DNA of 64,000 nucleotides from Frigidibacter oleivorans (GTDB lineage: Bacteria > Pseudomonadota > Alphaproteobacteria > Rhodobacterales > Rhodobacteraceae), in NCBI RefSeq assembly GCF_003993775.1, contig NZ_RJRZ01000003.1, forward strand, positions 248,001-312,000. Reading direction: 5' to 3'. The notes beneath the pieces are model-generated. The model did not search any database, was not told the origin of the DNA, and saw nothing but the letters and a program-made list of their open reading frames with translations. The first letter of the stretch is position 1. Each line of letters starts with the position of its first letter. Positions 13,370 to 23,361 of this stretch are shown in pieces. Both the position numbers and the translations under genes were made by a program.

Positions 13370-13864
13370 TTACTCCGCTGCCATATGCGCGCAGCCGTGG
13401 TCCTGCCACAGGCGCGCCTCTTTCAGATGCGACCAGCCGAAGGCGTGGTCGCTGTTGCCGTGGTCCTGCAGATGGGCCAGCCGCGCCAGACCCTCGTCCA
13501 GCGTCGGGCGATGCCCCGCAGGCACCCACCACATCACGAAATGCATCCGGCCCAGGACCTGAAACCACTCCGCCCGGCGTTCGTAGAAGGCGCGGTGGAC
13601 GGTGTTCCAGACGAAGTGTTCCAGCGTCTCGACGCTTTCCCAGACCGTCAGGTTCGACACGAATTGCGGGTCTCCGCCGATCTTCGTCTCGGTGTTTCCC
13701 GTCCCCGGTTCGCCCGAGCCTTCCATCATCCAGACGAAGCCGGGCATCCGCTTGCCCAGGCCGTTCACCCGGTCCAGCGCCGCCATGAATTCGGCCACGC
13801 GCGGGTCGCCCGGTTCCGCGACCAGCCGGCCGATGTTCAGTTCCGCCAGATGCATTCCGGTCAT
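13370..13864 (-). CDS. DUF3291 family protein in the nuo operon
   Basis: The 164-residue protein matches the DUF3291 family (a dimeric alpha/beta-barrel, antibiotic-monooxygenase-like fold) by its start [10 protein letters not shown], the central [14 protein letters not shown] and the end region [12 protein letters not shown]. No biochemical function is established for the family. Its ATG overlaps the stop of the upstream lipoprotein gene (ATGA) and it ends four bases before nuoG, so it is embedded in the complex I transcript. A role in quinone or flavin housekeeping would be speculation. Confidence 0.85.
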   Translation of the reverse strand: MTGMHLAELNIGRLVAEPGDPRVAEFMAALDRVNGLGKRMPGFVWMMEGSGEPGTGNTETKIGGDPQFVSNLTVWESVETLEHFVWNTVHRAFYERRAEWFQVLGRMHFVMWWVPAGHRPTLDEGLARLAHLQDHGNSDHAFGWSHLKEARLWQDHGCAHMAAE

Positions 13865-14235
13865 GCGCAGGCCCCCGCGAATTGCCAGGCTCCCTGGCCG
13901 AAGCGGCCCTGCACCGTGCCGTCGAAGCGCCGCCCCTGCCCCTCGCAGGCCAGACGCGCGGCCTCCTTGGCGACCTTGCCCTCGTCATAGCCGAGCGGCG
14001 TGGCGCTGCGCCGGACGGTGACGCCCATCCCCGGCACCGGCACCGCGCCCGCGGCGGTCAGGCGGATGCCCGCGGGGCCGGGGGCGATCTCGGCCAGGAA
14101 GGCCTTGCCCTCCACCGCCACGGGCACGCGCGCGGGTCCGGCCGGGGCCATCGCCCCGCCGGTGCCGGAGGGCGCGGCGCAGGCGCTCAGCACCCCCGTC
14201 CCCACCAGTCCGATGATCCCCGCCGCGCGCCGCAT
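13861..14235 (-). CDS. Small lipoprotein between nuoF and DUF3291/nuoG
   Basis: The 124-residue protein has an N-terminal hydrophobic signal with lipobox LSAC at about residues 16-19, followed by a Gly/Ala/Pro spacer. The mature part has two Cys, in AARLACEGQGR and at FAGACA at the very end, placed as if to form a disulfide. No domain was recognised. It starts four bases after the nuoF stop and overlaps the DUF3291 start. The lipobox plus paired cysteines recall the other lipoprotein of this operon (10932-11339), although the sequences are not obviously alignable. Confidence 0.78.
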   Translation of the reverse strand: MRRAAGIIGLVGTGVLSACAAPSGTGGAMAPAGPARVPVAVEGKAFLAEIAPGPAGIRLTAAGAVPVPGMGVTVRRSATPLGYDEGKVAKEAARLACEGQGRRFDGTVQGRFGQGAWQFAGACA

Positions 14236-14239
14236 CGCG

Positions 14240-15535
14240 TCACTCCGCCGCCATGGCGCCCATGCGCCCGGTCTTCTTCGCCTTGATCCGGTCCTCGATC
14301 TCTTCGCGATAGTGCCGGATCAGGCCCTGGATCGGCCAGGCCGCCGCATCGCCGAGCGCGCAGATCGTGTGGCCCTCGACCTGCTTGGTGACCGACAGCA
14401 GCATGTCGATTTCCTCGGGTTCCGCATCGCCCGTCACCAGACGGTCCATCACCCGCATCATCCAGCCCGTGCCCTCGCGGCAGGGCGTGCACTGGCCGCA
14501 GCTTTCGTGCTTGAAGAATTTCGACAGCCGCCAGACCGCTTTCACCACATCGGTGGACTGGTCCATGACGATCATGCAGGCCGTGCCGAACGAGGATTGC
14601 AGCGCGCGCATCCCGTCATAGTCCATGATCGCGTCGTCGCACTGGCTGGCCGGGATGATCGGGCAGGAGGCGCCGCCGGGGATCACCGCCTTCAGGTTCT
14701 TCCAGCCGCCCCGGACGCCGCCGCCATGCTTCTCGATCAGCTCCTTCATGCTGATCGACATCGCCTCCTCGATCACACAGGGGGCGTTCACATGGCCCGA
14801 CATCGCGAAGAGCTTCACGCCCGCGTTGTTCGGGCGGCCGAAGCTGGCGAACCAGTCGCCGCCGCGGCGCAGGATCGTCGGCACCACCGCGATCGACTCG
14901 ACGTTGTTCACCGTGGTCGGGCAACCATACAGCCCCGCGCCCGCCGGAAACGGCGGCTTCATCCGCGGCATGCCCTTCTTGCCCTCGAGGCTTTCCAGCA
15001 GCGCGGTTTCCTCGCCGCAGATATAGGCGCCGGCGCCGTGATGCAGGAACACGTCGAAGTCATAGCCGCTGCCGCCGGCATTCACCCCGATCAGCCCGGC
15101 GTCATAGGCCTCGTCGATGGCGGCCTGCAGCGCCTCTTTCTCGCGCACATATTCGCCGCGGATGTAGATATAGGCCGCGACCGCGTTCATCGCGAAACCG
15201 GCGATCAGCGCGCCCTCGACCAGCGTATGCGGGTCGTGGCGCATGATCTCGCGGTCCTTGCAGGTCGCGGGTTCGGATTCGTCGGCATTGATCACCAGAT
15301 AGGCGGGCCGCCCGTCCGACTGCTTGGGCATGAAGGACCATTTGAGCCCGGTGGGGAAGCCCGCGCCGCCCCGGCCGCGCAGGCCGGACTTCTTCATCTC
15401 CTCGACGATCCAGTCCCGCCCCTTCGCCAGGATGTCGGCCGTGCCGTCCCAGTGGCCGCGCGCCTGCGCGCCCTTGAGGCTGCGGTCATGCATCCCGTAG
15501 AGGTTGGTAAAGATCCGGTCCTGATCCTTCAGCAT
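14240..15535 (-). CDS. nuoF: NADH-quinone oxidoreductase subunit F
   Basis: NADH-oxidising subunit with FMN and cluster N3. In the 431-residue protein the FMN/NADH glycine-rich loop is [13 protein letters not shown] (residues 54-66). The 4Fe-4S ligands are Cys346, 349, 352 (in CGQCTPC) and Cys392. The ATG at 15535 follows the small DUF5337 gene after 28 bp. The protein is intact and of usual length, and it forms the soluble tip of complex I with NuoE. Confidence 0.98.
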   Translation of the reverse strand: MLKDQDRIFTNLYGMHDRSLKGAQARGHWDGTADILAKGRDWIVEEMKKSGLRGRGGAGFPTGLKWSFMPKQSDGRPAYLVINADESEPATCKDREIMRHDPHTLVEGALIAGFAMNAVAAYIYIRGEYVREKEALQAAIDEAYDAGLIGVNAGGSGYDFDVFLHHGAGAYICGEETALLESLEGKKGMPRMKPPFPAGAGLYGCPTTVNNVESIAVVPTILRRGGDWFASFGRPNNAGVKLFAMSGHVNAPCVIEEAMSISMKELIEKHGGGVRGGWKNLKAVIPGGASCPIIPASQCDDAIMDYDGMRALQSSFGTACMIVMDQSTDVVKAVWRLSKFFKHESCGQCTPCREGTGWMMRVMDRLVTGDAEPEEIDMLLSVTKQVEGHTICALGDAAAWPIQGLIRHYREEIEDRIKAKKTGRMGAMAAE

Positions 15536-15563
15536 CCTTGCATCCTCAACTTGCTGGCGCCGC

Positions 15564-15803
15564 TCATGGGCGCCTGCCCCGCTGCCAGATCCGCCACGTC
15601 GCCACCAGCGTCCAGCCGAAGGCCGCCAGTGCCATCAGGTCGAACAGGAAGACATAGCGCGTCTCCAGCCCGACCTTGCCGCCCAGCCATTGCGCCCCCA
15701 TCCACAGCACCATCGTCAGTGCGATGACCAGCGCGATCCGCCGCACCTCGGCCGCGGCGGCGCGCTCGCCCGGTGGGGTGCGGCCCGGCACCGGCGGCCT
15801 CAA
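15564..15803 (-). CDS. DUF5337 small membrane protein between nuoE and nuoF
   Basis: A 79-residue protein with two predicted transmembrane helices (about residues 22-40 and 50-70) and a basic N-terminus; it resembles the DUF5337 proteins found at the same position in Rhodobacterales nuo operons. The most upstream start is TTG at 15803, which overlaps the nuoE stop in a TTGA; GTG at 15791 is an alternative. No activity is known. Position and coupling suggest a link to complex I assembly or membrane anchoring, which is inference only. Confidence 0.8.
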   Translation of the reverse strand: MRPPVPGRTPPGERAAAAEVRRIALVIALTMVLWMGAQWLGGKVGLETRYVFLFDLMALAAFGWTLVATWRIWQRGRRP

Positions 15804-17197
15804 TAGTCGTTCGTCTTGGCGCGGCGCAGGAATTCCTCCCGCCCCTCGCCGGTGATGATCCGCGCCTGCGCCACCCAGCGGTCGCGCGAGGCACGGCCGC
15901 GGAAGCCGGTCAGGTTCTGGTCCACCCAGGCCAGGTCGGCATCGGTCCAGCCCGCGATCTGGTCGAAGTGATAGAAGCCCAGCGAATGCAGCATCGCCTC
16001 CATCTTGGGTCCGATGCCCTCGATGATCTGCAGATCGTCCGGCTGCCCGCCGCGCGGCGCATCCAGTCCCGCCGGACGCGTGCCCGCGGCGGTGCCTGCC
16101 GCGCCCGCATCGCCGTCCTCGTCATGCAGGCTCGCCGCCCTCTCGCCGGTGCCGGCGGTCGAGATGCCCTCGCCCTGATCCCCGGCCGGCTGATAGGGCG
16201 CGGGTTCCGCACCCTCCGGCCGCTCGGCGCCGGCATCTGCGGCATCGGCCACGGTCTCCGTCTCGGTGCCCGCGGTCGCCGGGGCCGTCGCCTGGGCGCC
16301 GCTGTCGGGCATCGGCGCCTCTTGCGTGGTCACCGGCGCCTCGGAGGGCGACTTGGGCGAGCCGTTGGTGGGGGGCATCTCGGCGGCGCTGTCGGCCGGA
16401 GCCTCCTGCACCGTGATACCGGTGGCATCGGCGGGCTGGCCCGCGCCGGGGGTGGGTTCGGTCTGCGGCGCATCCTCGGGCACCGGGTCCGGCCGGACCC
16501 AGGGCGTCAGCAGCGGCACCTCGGTGCCGTCGATGCGCTTCACCGTCTCGCCCAGATCGACCGCGCGCTGCACGCTGGCATTGTACTGGGTGCGGCCGCT
16601 CTCATGCTCTTTCAGGCTGGTCAGTCCGGTCAGCGGCTCGCTGGAATAGCGGCCGTTCTGCGGACCCGGCACGGGCACCCGGCCCGCCGCCAGTTCGTCC
16701 AGCAGCGCGGCGAAGCCCTCGGCCGTCAGATCCTCGTAATAGTCCTTGCCGATCTGCGCCGCGGGCGCATTGGCGCAGGCGCCGAGGCATTCGACCTCTT
16801 CCCAGGTGAACTTGCCGTCCGCCGACAGGGTGTAGGGCTGCGGCGCGATCCGGGCCTTGCAGACCTCGATCAGCTTCTCGGCCCCGCAGATCATGCAGCT
16901 GGTGGTGCCGCAGACCTGGATATGCGCAATGCTCCCCGTGGGTTGCAGCTGGAACATGAAGTAGAAGGTCGCCACTTCCAGCGCGCGGATATGCGCCATG
17001 TCCAGCATGTCGGCCACATATTCGATGGCCGCGCGGCTGAGCCAGCCTTCCTGTTCCTGCGCCCGGTACAGCAGCGGGATGATCGCCGAGGCCTGGCGCC
17101 CGGCGGGATACTTGGTGATCTGCCCCCTCGCCCAGTCCAGGTTCGCGGGCGTGAAGGCGAAGGTTTCCGGCTGAACCGGCGCGAGACGACGCAGCAT
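15800..17197 (-). CDS. nuoE: NADH-quinone oxidoreductase subunit E with C-terminal helix-hairpin-helix extension
   Basis: Thioredoxin-fold subunit carrying 2Fe-2S cluster N1a with ligands Cys96, 101, 137 and 141. The core ends near residue 185, about where ordinary NuoE proteins end. Residues 235-385 form a long Pro/Ala/Glu/Thr-rich linker, and residues 388-450 ([17 protein letters not shown] onward) form a helix-hairpin-helix/H3TH-like module of the kind annotated as 5'-nuclease-like in COG3743. The total of 465 residues is more than twice the usual length, though extended NuoE forms are known in Rhodobacterales. The ATG at 17197 overlaps the nuoD TAA by one base. Its frame is open upstream through nuoD, but that part is not coding. 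Confidence 0.95.
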   Translation of the reverse strand: MLRRLAPVQPETFAFTPANLDWARGQITKYPAGRQASAIIPLLYRAQEQEGWLSRAAIEYVADMLDMAHIRALEVATFYFMFQLQPTGSIAHIQVCGTTSCMICGAEKLIEVCKARIAPQPYTLSADGKFTWEEVECLGACANAPAAQIGKDYYEDLTAEGFAALLDELAAGRVPVPGPQNGRYSSEPLTGLTSLKEHESGRTQYNASVQRAVDLGETVKRIDGTEVPLLTPWVRPDPVPEDAPQTEPTPGAGQPADATGITVQEAPADSAAEMPPTNGSPKSPSEAPVTTQEAPMPDSGAQATAPATAGTETETVADAADAGAERPEGAEPAPYQPAGDQGEGISTAGTGERAASLHDEDGDAGAAGTAAGTRPAGLDAPRGGQPDDLQIIEGIGPKMEAMLHSLGFYHFDQIAGWTDADLAWVDQNLTGFRGRASRDRWVAQARIITGEGREEFLRRAKTNDY

Positions 17198-18408
17198 TAG
17201 CGGTCCACCTCTCCAAAGACGATGTCCATCGTGCCGATGATGGCGGATACATCGGCCAGAAGATGACCCGTCGCCATCCAGTCGATGGATTGCAGATGCA
17301 GGAAGCCCGGCGCGCGCAGCTTGGCCCGCCACGGCTTGTTGGTGCCGTCGGCCACCAGATAGACGCCGAATTCGCCCTTCGGCGCCTCGACCGCGGCATA
17401 GACCTCGCCCGCCGGGACGTGGAAGCCCTCGGTGTAGAGCTTGAAGTGATGGATCAGCGCCTCCATCGAGCGCTTCATGTCGCCGCGCTTGGGGGGCGTG
17501 ATCTTGCCGCGCGCTAGCACCTCGCCGGGTTCGGCGCGCAGCTTGGCGATGGCCTGCTTGATGATCTTCGTGGACTCGCGCATCTCGGCCATGCGGCACA
17601 GGTAGCGGTCATAGCAGTCGCCGCTGGTGCCCACCGGGATCTGGAAGTCGAACTCGTCATAGCATTCGTAGGGCTGGCTGCGCCGCAGGTCCCAGGCAAG
17701 GCCCGAGCCGCGCACCATCACGCCCGAATAGCCCCAGGCGAGGATGTCCTCTTCCTTGACGATGCCGATATCGACGTTGCGCTGCTTGAAGATGCGGTTC
17801 TCGGTCAGCAGCCCGTCGATGTCGTCCAGCCGCGCCGGGAACTTGTCGGCCCAGGCCTCGATATCGTCGATCAGCTTCTCGGGCAGGTCCTGATGCACCC
17901 CGCCCGGACGGAAGAATGCCGAATGCAGCCGCGCGCCGCTGGCCCGTTCGTAGAAGACCATCAGCTCTTCGCGCTCGACGAAGCCCCACAGCGGCGGGGT
18001 CAGCGCGCCCACGTCCATCGCCTGCGTGGTCACGTTCAGCAGGTGGTTCAGGATGCGGCCGATCTCGGAATACAGCACCCGGATCAGCGAGGCGCGGCGC
18101 GGCACCGCGGTGCCGGTCAGCCGTTCGATCGCCAGGCACCAGGCATGTTCCTGGTTCATCGGCGCCACATAGTCCAGCCGGTCGAAATAGGGCAGGTTCT
18201 GCAGGTAGGTCCGGCTTTCCATCAGCTTCTCGGTCCCGCGATGCAGCAGGCCGATATGCGGATCGCAGCGTTCCACGATCTCGCCGTCCAGCTCCAGCAC
18301 CAGACGCAGAACGCCATGCGCCGCAGGGTGTTGCGGGCCGAAGTTGATGTTGAAGTTGCGGATCTTCTGTTCGCCGGTCAGCGCGTCGTCGAAGTTGCCG
18401 TCCATCAT
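17197..18408 (-). CDS. nuoD: NADH-quinone oxidoreductase subunit D
   Basis: The 49-kDa subunit, related to NiFe-hydrogenase large subunits, which forms the quinone pocket with NuoB. From the ATG at 18408 (two successive ATG codons) it is 403 residues, the usual length. The conserved [14 protein letters not shown] loop with the quinone-site His lies near residue 26, followed by [12 protein letters not shown]. The longer upstream open frame is rejected as it reads into the sulfotransferase gene. The upstream gene ends 14 bases before. Confidence 0.97.
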   Translation of the reverse strand: MMDGNFDDALTGEQKIRNFNINFGPQHPAAHGVLRLVLELDGEIVERCDPHIGLLHRGTEKLMESRTYLQNLPYFDRLDYVAPMNQEHAWCLAIERLTGTAVPRRASLIRVLYSEIGRILNHLLNVTTQAMDVGALTPPLWGFVEREELMVFYERASGARLHSAFFRPGGVHQDLPEKLIDDIEAWADKFPARLDDIDGLLTENRIFKQRNVDIGIVKEEDILAWGYSGVMVRGSGLAWDLRRSQPYECYDEFDFQIPVGTSGDCYDRYLCRMAEMRESTKIIKQAIAKLRAEPGEVLARGKITPPKRGDMKRSMEALIHHFKLYTEGFHVPAGEVYAAVEAPKGEFGVYLVADGTNKPWRAKLRAPGFLHLQSIDWMATGHLLADVSAIIGTMDIVFGEVDR

Positions 18409-18421
18409 GCCTGGACCCCCG

Positions 18422-19333
18422 TCATGCCTGGACTCCCGTCCTGCCGCCCGCCCAGCCTTGCGGCAGCGGGCCGAAATTCCGTTCCACGAAGTCGTATTGC
18501 GGCGCGAGCCATGCCAGCGCCTGATCCCGCTGCGCGGGGTCGAGCGGCAGCGGCCGCCCCTCATGCGCGCGTTCGGTCGTGTCGGCCGGCGCCGGGGCAA
18601 TGCCGAGGAAGCCGCAGAGCCGCGTCAGCCCCTCGGGCGTCAGCAGCCGTTCGGTGAAGTCGATCAGCAGCTGCGCCGGCGGCACCGCCGCCCACAGCCG
18701 CTCCACCGCGCCGCGATAGTCGCTGCGGCTGGCGACATGGGTTTCCAGCCCCCGCCGCACCACCCGGTTCAGCACCCGGCGCGCCTTGACCTCGACCGTC
18801 TCGCCCGGGCGCAGCTGCCGCGCCGCCTGCATCCGCACATGGCTCCACAGCCGGTCGAGCGGGTCACGCATCAGATAGAGCACCCGCACCGCCGGCGACA
18901 GCGCCGCCATCATCGCCAGCCGCGGCACCGACAGCAGCGCATAGCCGGGGGTGATGTCGCCCACCAGCCGCGTCGCGCCGTCGGCCGTGCCCGCCAGATA
19001 GGCGCGATAGGCGGCCAGCGCGGCCGGCTCGTCCCCCGCCTCGGCCAGCCGCAGCGCCGCCACCACCTCGTCCACGTCGTCGATCTGCCGCTGCAGGTTG
19101 CGCCGGCGCCAGGCATCCCCGGCCTCGCCCTGCCGCCGCAGCAGATCGTCCCGCAGCCGCGCATAGGTGTCGAACTGATGCGCATAGTCGCGGAAATCGA
19201 CGGTGTCGAAGAAATGCAGTTCCTTGATAGACCGCAGCCGGCACTCGGCATGCCCGTGCAGATAGCGATACAGCCAGGACGTGCCCGCCTTCGTCGCCCC
19301 CACGCAGAACAGCAGTGTCGGCTCGCCCGCCAC
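18422..19333 (-). CDS. Sulfotransferase-family protein between nuoC and nuoD
   Basis: A 303-residue protein of the PAPS-dependent sulfotransferase P-loop family. The 5'-phosphosulfate loop is [10 protein letters not shown] (residues 12-21, Lys15) and the 3'-phosphate-binding region is [16 protein letters not shown] (residues 150-165, Arg156 and Ser164). Acceptor substrate is unknown; bacterial relatives sulfate lipids, glycans or small molecules. It starts with GTG at 19333, directly after the nuoC stop (TAA then GTG with no spacing), and ends 13 bp before nuoD, so it is cotranscribed with complex I. I know of no link between this enzyme and complex I, so it looks like a cargo gene. Confidence 0.88.
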   Translation of the reverse strand: MAGEPTLLFCVGATKAGTSWLYRYLHGHAECRLRSIKELHFFDTVDFRDYAHQFDTYARLRDDLLRRQGEAGDAWRRRNLQRQIDDVDEVVAALRLAEAGDEPAALAAYRAYLAGTADGATRLVGDITPGYALLSVPRLAMMAALSPAVRVLYLMRDPLDRLWSHVRMQAARQLRPGETVEVKARRVLNRVVRRGLETHVASRSDYRGAVERLWAAVPPAQLLIDFTERLLTPEGLTRLCGFLGIAPAPADTTERAHEGRPLPLDPAQRDQALAWLAPQYDFVERNFGPLPQGWAGGRTGVQA

Positions 19334-19975
19334 TTACGCCTTCGCCCCCGCGCTGGCCGGTTTCTCACCGGGCTTGTCGCCCGCCTTGTCATCCCCCGGC
19401 AGCACGTATTGCGCGCCTTCCCACGGCGACATGAAGTCGAACATGCGGTATTCCTGAACCAGCTTCACCGGCTCGTAGACCACGCGCTTCTGTTCCTCGT
19501 CATAGCGCACCTCGGTATAGCCCGTGGTGGGGAAGTCCTTGCGCAGCGGGTGGCCGCGGAAGCCATAGTCGGTCAGGATCCGGCGCAGGTCCGGGTGGCC
19601 CGAGAAGAGGATGCCGAACATGTCGAACACCTCGCGCTCGAACCAGTTGGCCGAGATGTGGATCGGCGTGATCGAGGGCACCATGTCCTCTTCGCGGACC
19701 GGCACCTTCACCCGGATGCGGTGGTTCCGGTACATCGATAGGAAGTGGTAGACCATGTCGAACCGTTCGGCCCGGGTCGGGTAGTCCACCGCGGTGATGT
19801 CCACCAGCGTCGAGAAGCGGCAGGTCGGGTCGCTGCGCAGGAAGTCGATCAGGCCGGTCAGGCCTGCCAGCGTCGCGGTCACCGTCAGTTCGCCGAAGGC
19901 GACCTCGGTGGCGACCACGGCATCGCCGCGCTTGGCCTCGATATGGGCGGCCAGTTCGTTCAGGGCTTCGGTCAT
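19334..19975 (-). CDS. nuoC: NADH-quinone oxidoreductase subunit C
   Basis: The 30-kDa peripheral-arm subunit, 213 residues from the ATG at 19975. The family signature [19 protein letters not shown] and the [19 protein letters not shown] region are complete. The last 25 residues are charged and Lys/Gly/Ala-rich. The open frame extends upstream into nuoB, but the ATG at 19975 fits the family and lies ten bases after the nuoB stop. NuoC and NuoD are separate here, not fused as in E. coli. Confidence 0.97.
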   Translation of the reverse strand: MTEALNELAAHIEAKRGDAVVATEVAFGELTVTATLAGLTGLIDFLRSDPTCRFSTLVDITAVDYPTRAERFDMVYHFLSMYRNHRIRVKVPVREEDMVPSITPIHISANWFEREVFDMFGILFSGHPDLRRILTDYGFRGHPLRKDFPTTGYTEVRYDEEQKRVVYEPVKLVQEYRMFDFMSPWEGAQYVLPGDDKAGDKPGEKPASAGAKA

Positions 19976-19985
19976 GCGCGCCTCC

Positions 19986-20875
<890 letters not shown>

Positions 20876-20925
20876 TGGTGGCTCCCTCGTGTCGCGGGCA
20901 GGCCCGCGCAGTTCCGGCTGACGCC

Positions 20926-20954
20926 CGTTTACGCCCCCGCAGCGGCGCGGTCAA
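20926..20954 (-). promoter_or_regulatory. Candidate promoter of the nuo operon
   Basis: On the minus strand TTGACC (20954-20949) and TAAACG (20931-20926) are separated by 17 bases, giving a leader of about 45 bases before nuoA. The remaining part of the 191-bp gap to liuC shows no other feature I can name. This is inferred from consensus match only. Confidence 0.55.
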
Positions 20955-21066
20955 CCGAAGCCGGGTCCGGGCGGGCCCGGTTTCGATGCGCGCACAGGGC
21001 CTTGTGCAGCACTGCGGCATTGCTGTCGCGGCACTGAGGTATCGGCTGCAAGCCTAGGCAGAATCG

Positions 21067-21858
21067 TCAGGAATTCCAGCGCGGTTTGCGGCGGTCGAAG
21101 AAGGCGGCGATTCCCTCGGCGGCCTCCTCCGTCTCCCAGATGTCGGCCAGCGCGGCGATGCTGTCGGTCACCGCCTGCGCATCCTTGCCTTGGCCGAGCC
21201 GCCGGGCCAGCGCCTTGGCCGCGGCCACCGCCCCCGGGGCGCAGGACAGGTAGGGGGCGACCTCGGCCTCGACGGCCTCGTCCAGCGCCTCGGGCGGCAC
21301 GGCGCGGGCGATCAGTCCCAGTTCCACCGCCTCGGCCGCGTCGAAGGCACGGCCCGACATGAACACCCGGCGCGCCTTCCCCTCGCCCATCCGCGCCAGC
21401 ACATAGGGGCCGATGGTGGCGGGGATCAGCCCCAGCCGCGTCTCGGTGAGGGCCAGCCGCGCGCCCGCCGCCGCCACCGCCACGTCGCAGACCGCGATCA
21501 TGCCGACACCGCCGCCATAGGCCGGGCCCTGCACCCGCGCGATCACCGGTTTCGGGCAGGCGTCGAGCGCGCCCAGCATCGCGGCGAGCTTGCCTGCTTC
21601 CTCAACCCGCGTGGCGCGGTCCGCCTGCATCTGCGCGCGCATCCAGCCCAGATCGCCGCCCGCGCAAAAGCTGTCGCCCGCGCCTTCCAGCACGACGACG
21701 CGCACGGCCGGATCGGCCCCCAGCCGGGCCACGGCCGCCGTCACCTCGGCGATCATCGCGGCGTTCAGCGCATTGTGCCGCTCGGGCCGGTTCAGCCGCA
21801 GCCGGGCGACGCCCCGGCCGTCGGCGGACAGGTCCAGCGTCTCGTACCCGTCAGACAT
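21067..21858 (-). CDS. liuC: Enoyl-CoA hydratase/isomerase family, probable methylglutaconyl-CoA hydratase
   Basis: Crotonase-family enzyme, 263 residues. The oxyanion-hole segments GDSFCAGGDLGWM and GPAYGGGVG are intact, and TETRLGLIPATIGPYV contains the catalytic-glutamate region typical of AUH-type hydratases. Together with its neighbours (HMG-CoA lyase, methylcrotonyl-CoA carboxylase, Ivd) it should hydrate 3-methylglutaconyl-CoA to HMG-CoA in leucine breakdown. It overlaps the HMG-CoA lyase gene by 8 bp and is the last gene of the operon. The precise substrate is inferred from context. Confidence 0.9.
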   Translation of the reverse strand: MSDGYETLDLSADGRGVARLRLNRPERHNALNAAMIAEVTAAVARLGADPAVRVVVLEGAGDSFCAGGDLGWMRAQMQADRATRVEEAGKLAAMLGALDACPKPVIARVQGPAYGGGVGMIAVCDVAVAAAGARLALTETRLGLIPATIGPYVLARMGEGKARRVFMSGRAFDAAEAVELGLIARAVPPEALDEAVEAEVAPYLSCAPGAVAAAKALARRLGQGKDAQAVTDSIAALADIWETEEAAEGIAAFFDRRKPRWNS

Positions 21859-22714
21859 GCGCGCCCGCCTTCAGCGCCCGGGCGAGCCGCGCAGCCTCCC
21901 CCACCCGCCCGGCATCGAGCCCGGTCGCGAAGCCCATCTCGGCCAGCCGCGCCGCCAGCGCCTCGGTCGCGAGATTGCCCGCCGCGCCCGGTGCATAGGG
22001 ACAGCCGCCCAGGCCCCCCACCGAGGCGTCGAAGACCCGCAGGCCCAGGTCCAGCGCCACCGCGACATTGTCGAGCGCCCGCCCGCCGGTATCGTGGAAG
22101 TGCCCGGCCAGCCGGTCCGCCGGCAGGTCGGACAGCACCGCCTCCAACATGGCGCGAACCCGGTCGGGGGTGCCGCGGCCCAGCGTCTCGCCCAGGCTGA
22201 TCTCGCCGCAGCCCATCGCCGCCAGCGCCCCGGCCACCCTCGCCACGGCGGCCGGGTCCACCGCGCCCTCGAACGGGCAGTCGGTGACGACCGAGACATA
22301 GCCGCGCACCGGCAAGCCGTCGGCCCGCGCCGCCTCCAGCACCGGGGCGAAGCGGTCGAGGCTTTCGGCGATCGAGCAGTTGAGGTTGGCGCGGCTGAAG
22401 CCTTCGGTGGCCGAGGCGAAGACCGCGACCCCGTCGGCCTTCGCGGCGCGCGCGGCCTCGTAGCCCTTCAGGTTCGGGGTCAGAACCCAGTAGGCGGTGC
22501 CGGGCCGGCGGGCGATGCCCGCCATCACCTCGGCCGCATCGGCCATCTGCGGCACCCATTTCGGGCTGACGAAGCTGGTGGCCTCGATCCGGGCGAAACC
22601 GGCCTCGGTCAGGGCGTCGATCAGCGCGATCTTGCCCGAGGCGGGGATCGGGCGGGACTCGTTCTGCAGACCGTCGCGGGGACCTACCTCGAAAATGTCG
22701 ACGCTGTCGTTCAT
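21851..22714 (-). CDS. liuE: Hydroxymethylglutaryl-CoA lyase
   Basis: Splits HMG-CoA to acetyl-CoA and acetoacetate, the last step of leucine catabolism. In the 287-residue protein the N-terminal motif GPRDGLQNE, the metal-binding GHFHDTGG and the C-terminal signature GLGGCPYAPGAAGNLATE with the catalytic Cys are present. The ATG at 22714 overlaps the upstream GST stop (ATGA); the longer open frame upstream is not used. It belongs to the TIM-barrel HMGL-like family and is also called mvaB. Confidence 0.95.
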   Translation of the reverse strand: MNDSVDIFEVGPRDGLQNESRPIPASGKIALIDALTEAGFARIEATSFVSPKWVPQMADAAEVMAGIARRPGTAYWVLTPNLKGYEAARAAKADGVAVFASATEGFSRANLNCSIAESLDRFAPVLEAARADGLPVRGYVSVVTDCPFEGAVDPAAVARVAGALAAMGCGEISLGETLGRGTPDRVRAMLEAVLSDLPADRLAGHFHDTGGRALDNVAVALDLGLRVFDASVGGLGGCPYAPGAAGNLATEALAARLAEMGFATGLDAGRVGEAARLARALKAGAHV

Positions 22715-23361
22715 GGGGCCTCCGGCGGCGGGTAGAAGGGCTTCAGGTAGATCTGCGGCGGCCCGTCCCGGTCGGCGGCACGGGCGAAGGCCGGGCGCGC
22801 CGCGCAGCGGGACAGCCAGCCCGCGACGCGGGGCAGCCTGTCCGGATCGACGAAGCGGCGCCCGATCATCGCGCCGTAGCTTACGGCAATGTCCGCCGCC
22901 GAAAAGCCCGAACCCAGCAGCCAGTCGCCCGCCAGCCGCCGTTCGACGCCCTCCAGCGTCTTTTCCAGCCGCTTCGCCTCCAGCCGCATGACCGTGGGGC
23001 TGCGCATATGGTCCTCGCGCAGCATGATGTGCTGCTGCGTCAGGTTCGCCACATGCGCGGCGACGGTTTCGGCATAGTGCAGCCATTCCAGCCAGTCGGG
23101 CCGTTCCTGCGGCGAACCCAGCAGTTGCGGCCCCCGCGTTTCCGCCAGCCATTGCAGGATCGCGCCGGATTCCGCCAGGCAGCGCCCGTCGATTTCCAGC
23201 GCCGGAACCCGGCCCGCCGGCGACATCGCCAGATAGGCCGGATCGCGCAGGCCGCGGTCGAAGAAATCGTGCCGCACCAGATCGTAGGGCAGGCCCAGCT
23301 CCTCCAGCATCCACAGCACGCGAAAGCTGCGGGTCTGGGCGACATGGTGCAGGCGGATCAC
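22711..23361 (-). CDS. Glutathione S-transferase family protein in the leucine operon
   Basis: A 216-residue GST with the N-terminal thioredoxin-like domain (residues 1-78; TRSFRVLWMLEELGLPYDL, cis-Pro loop GRVPALEIDG, and ESGAILQWL) and an all-helical C-terminal domain. It starts with GTG at 23361, overlapping the liuD stop (GTGA), and overlaps liuE at its end. Its role is not given by sequence: it could detoxify a reactive acyl-CoA by-product, or it may simply be a passenger. Confidence 0.9.
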   Translation of the reverse strand: MIRLHHVAQTRSFRVLWMLEELGLPYDLVRHDFFDRGLRDPAYLAMSPAGRVPALEIDGRCLAESGAILQWLAETRGPQLLGSPQERPDWLEWLHYAETVAAHVANLTQQHIMLREDHMRSPTVMRLEAKRLEKTLEGVERRLAGDWLLGSGFSAADIAVSYGAMIGRRFVDPDRLPRVAGWLSRCAARPAFARAADRDGPPQIYLKPFYPPPEAP

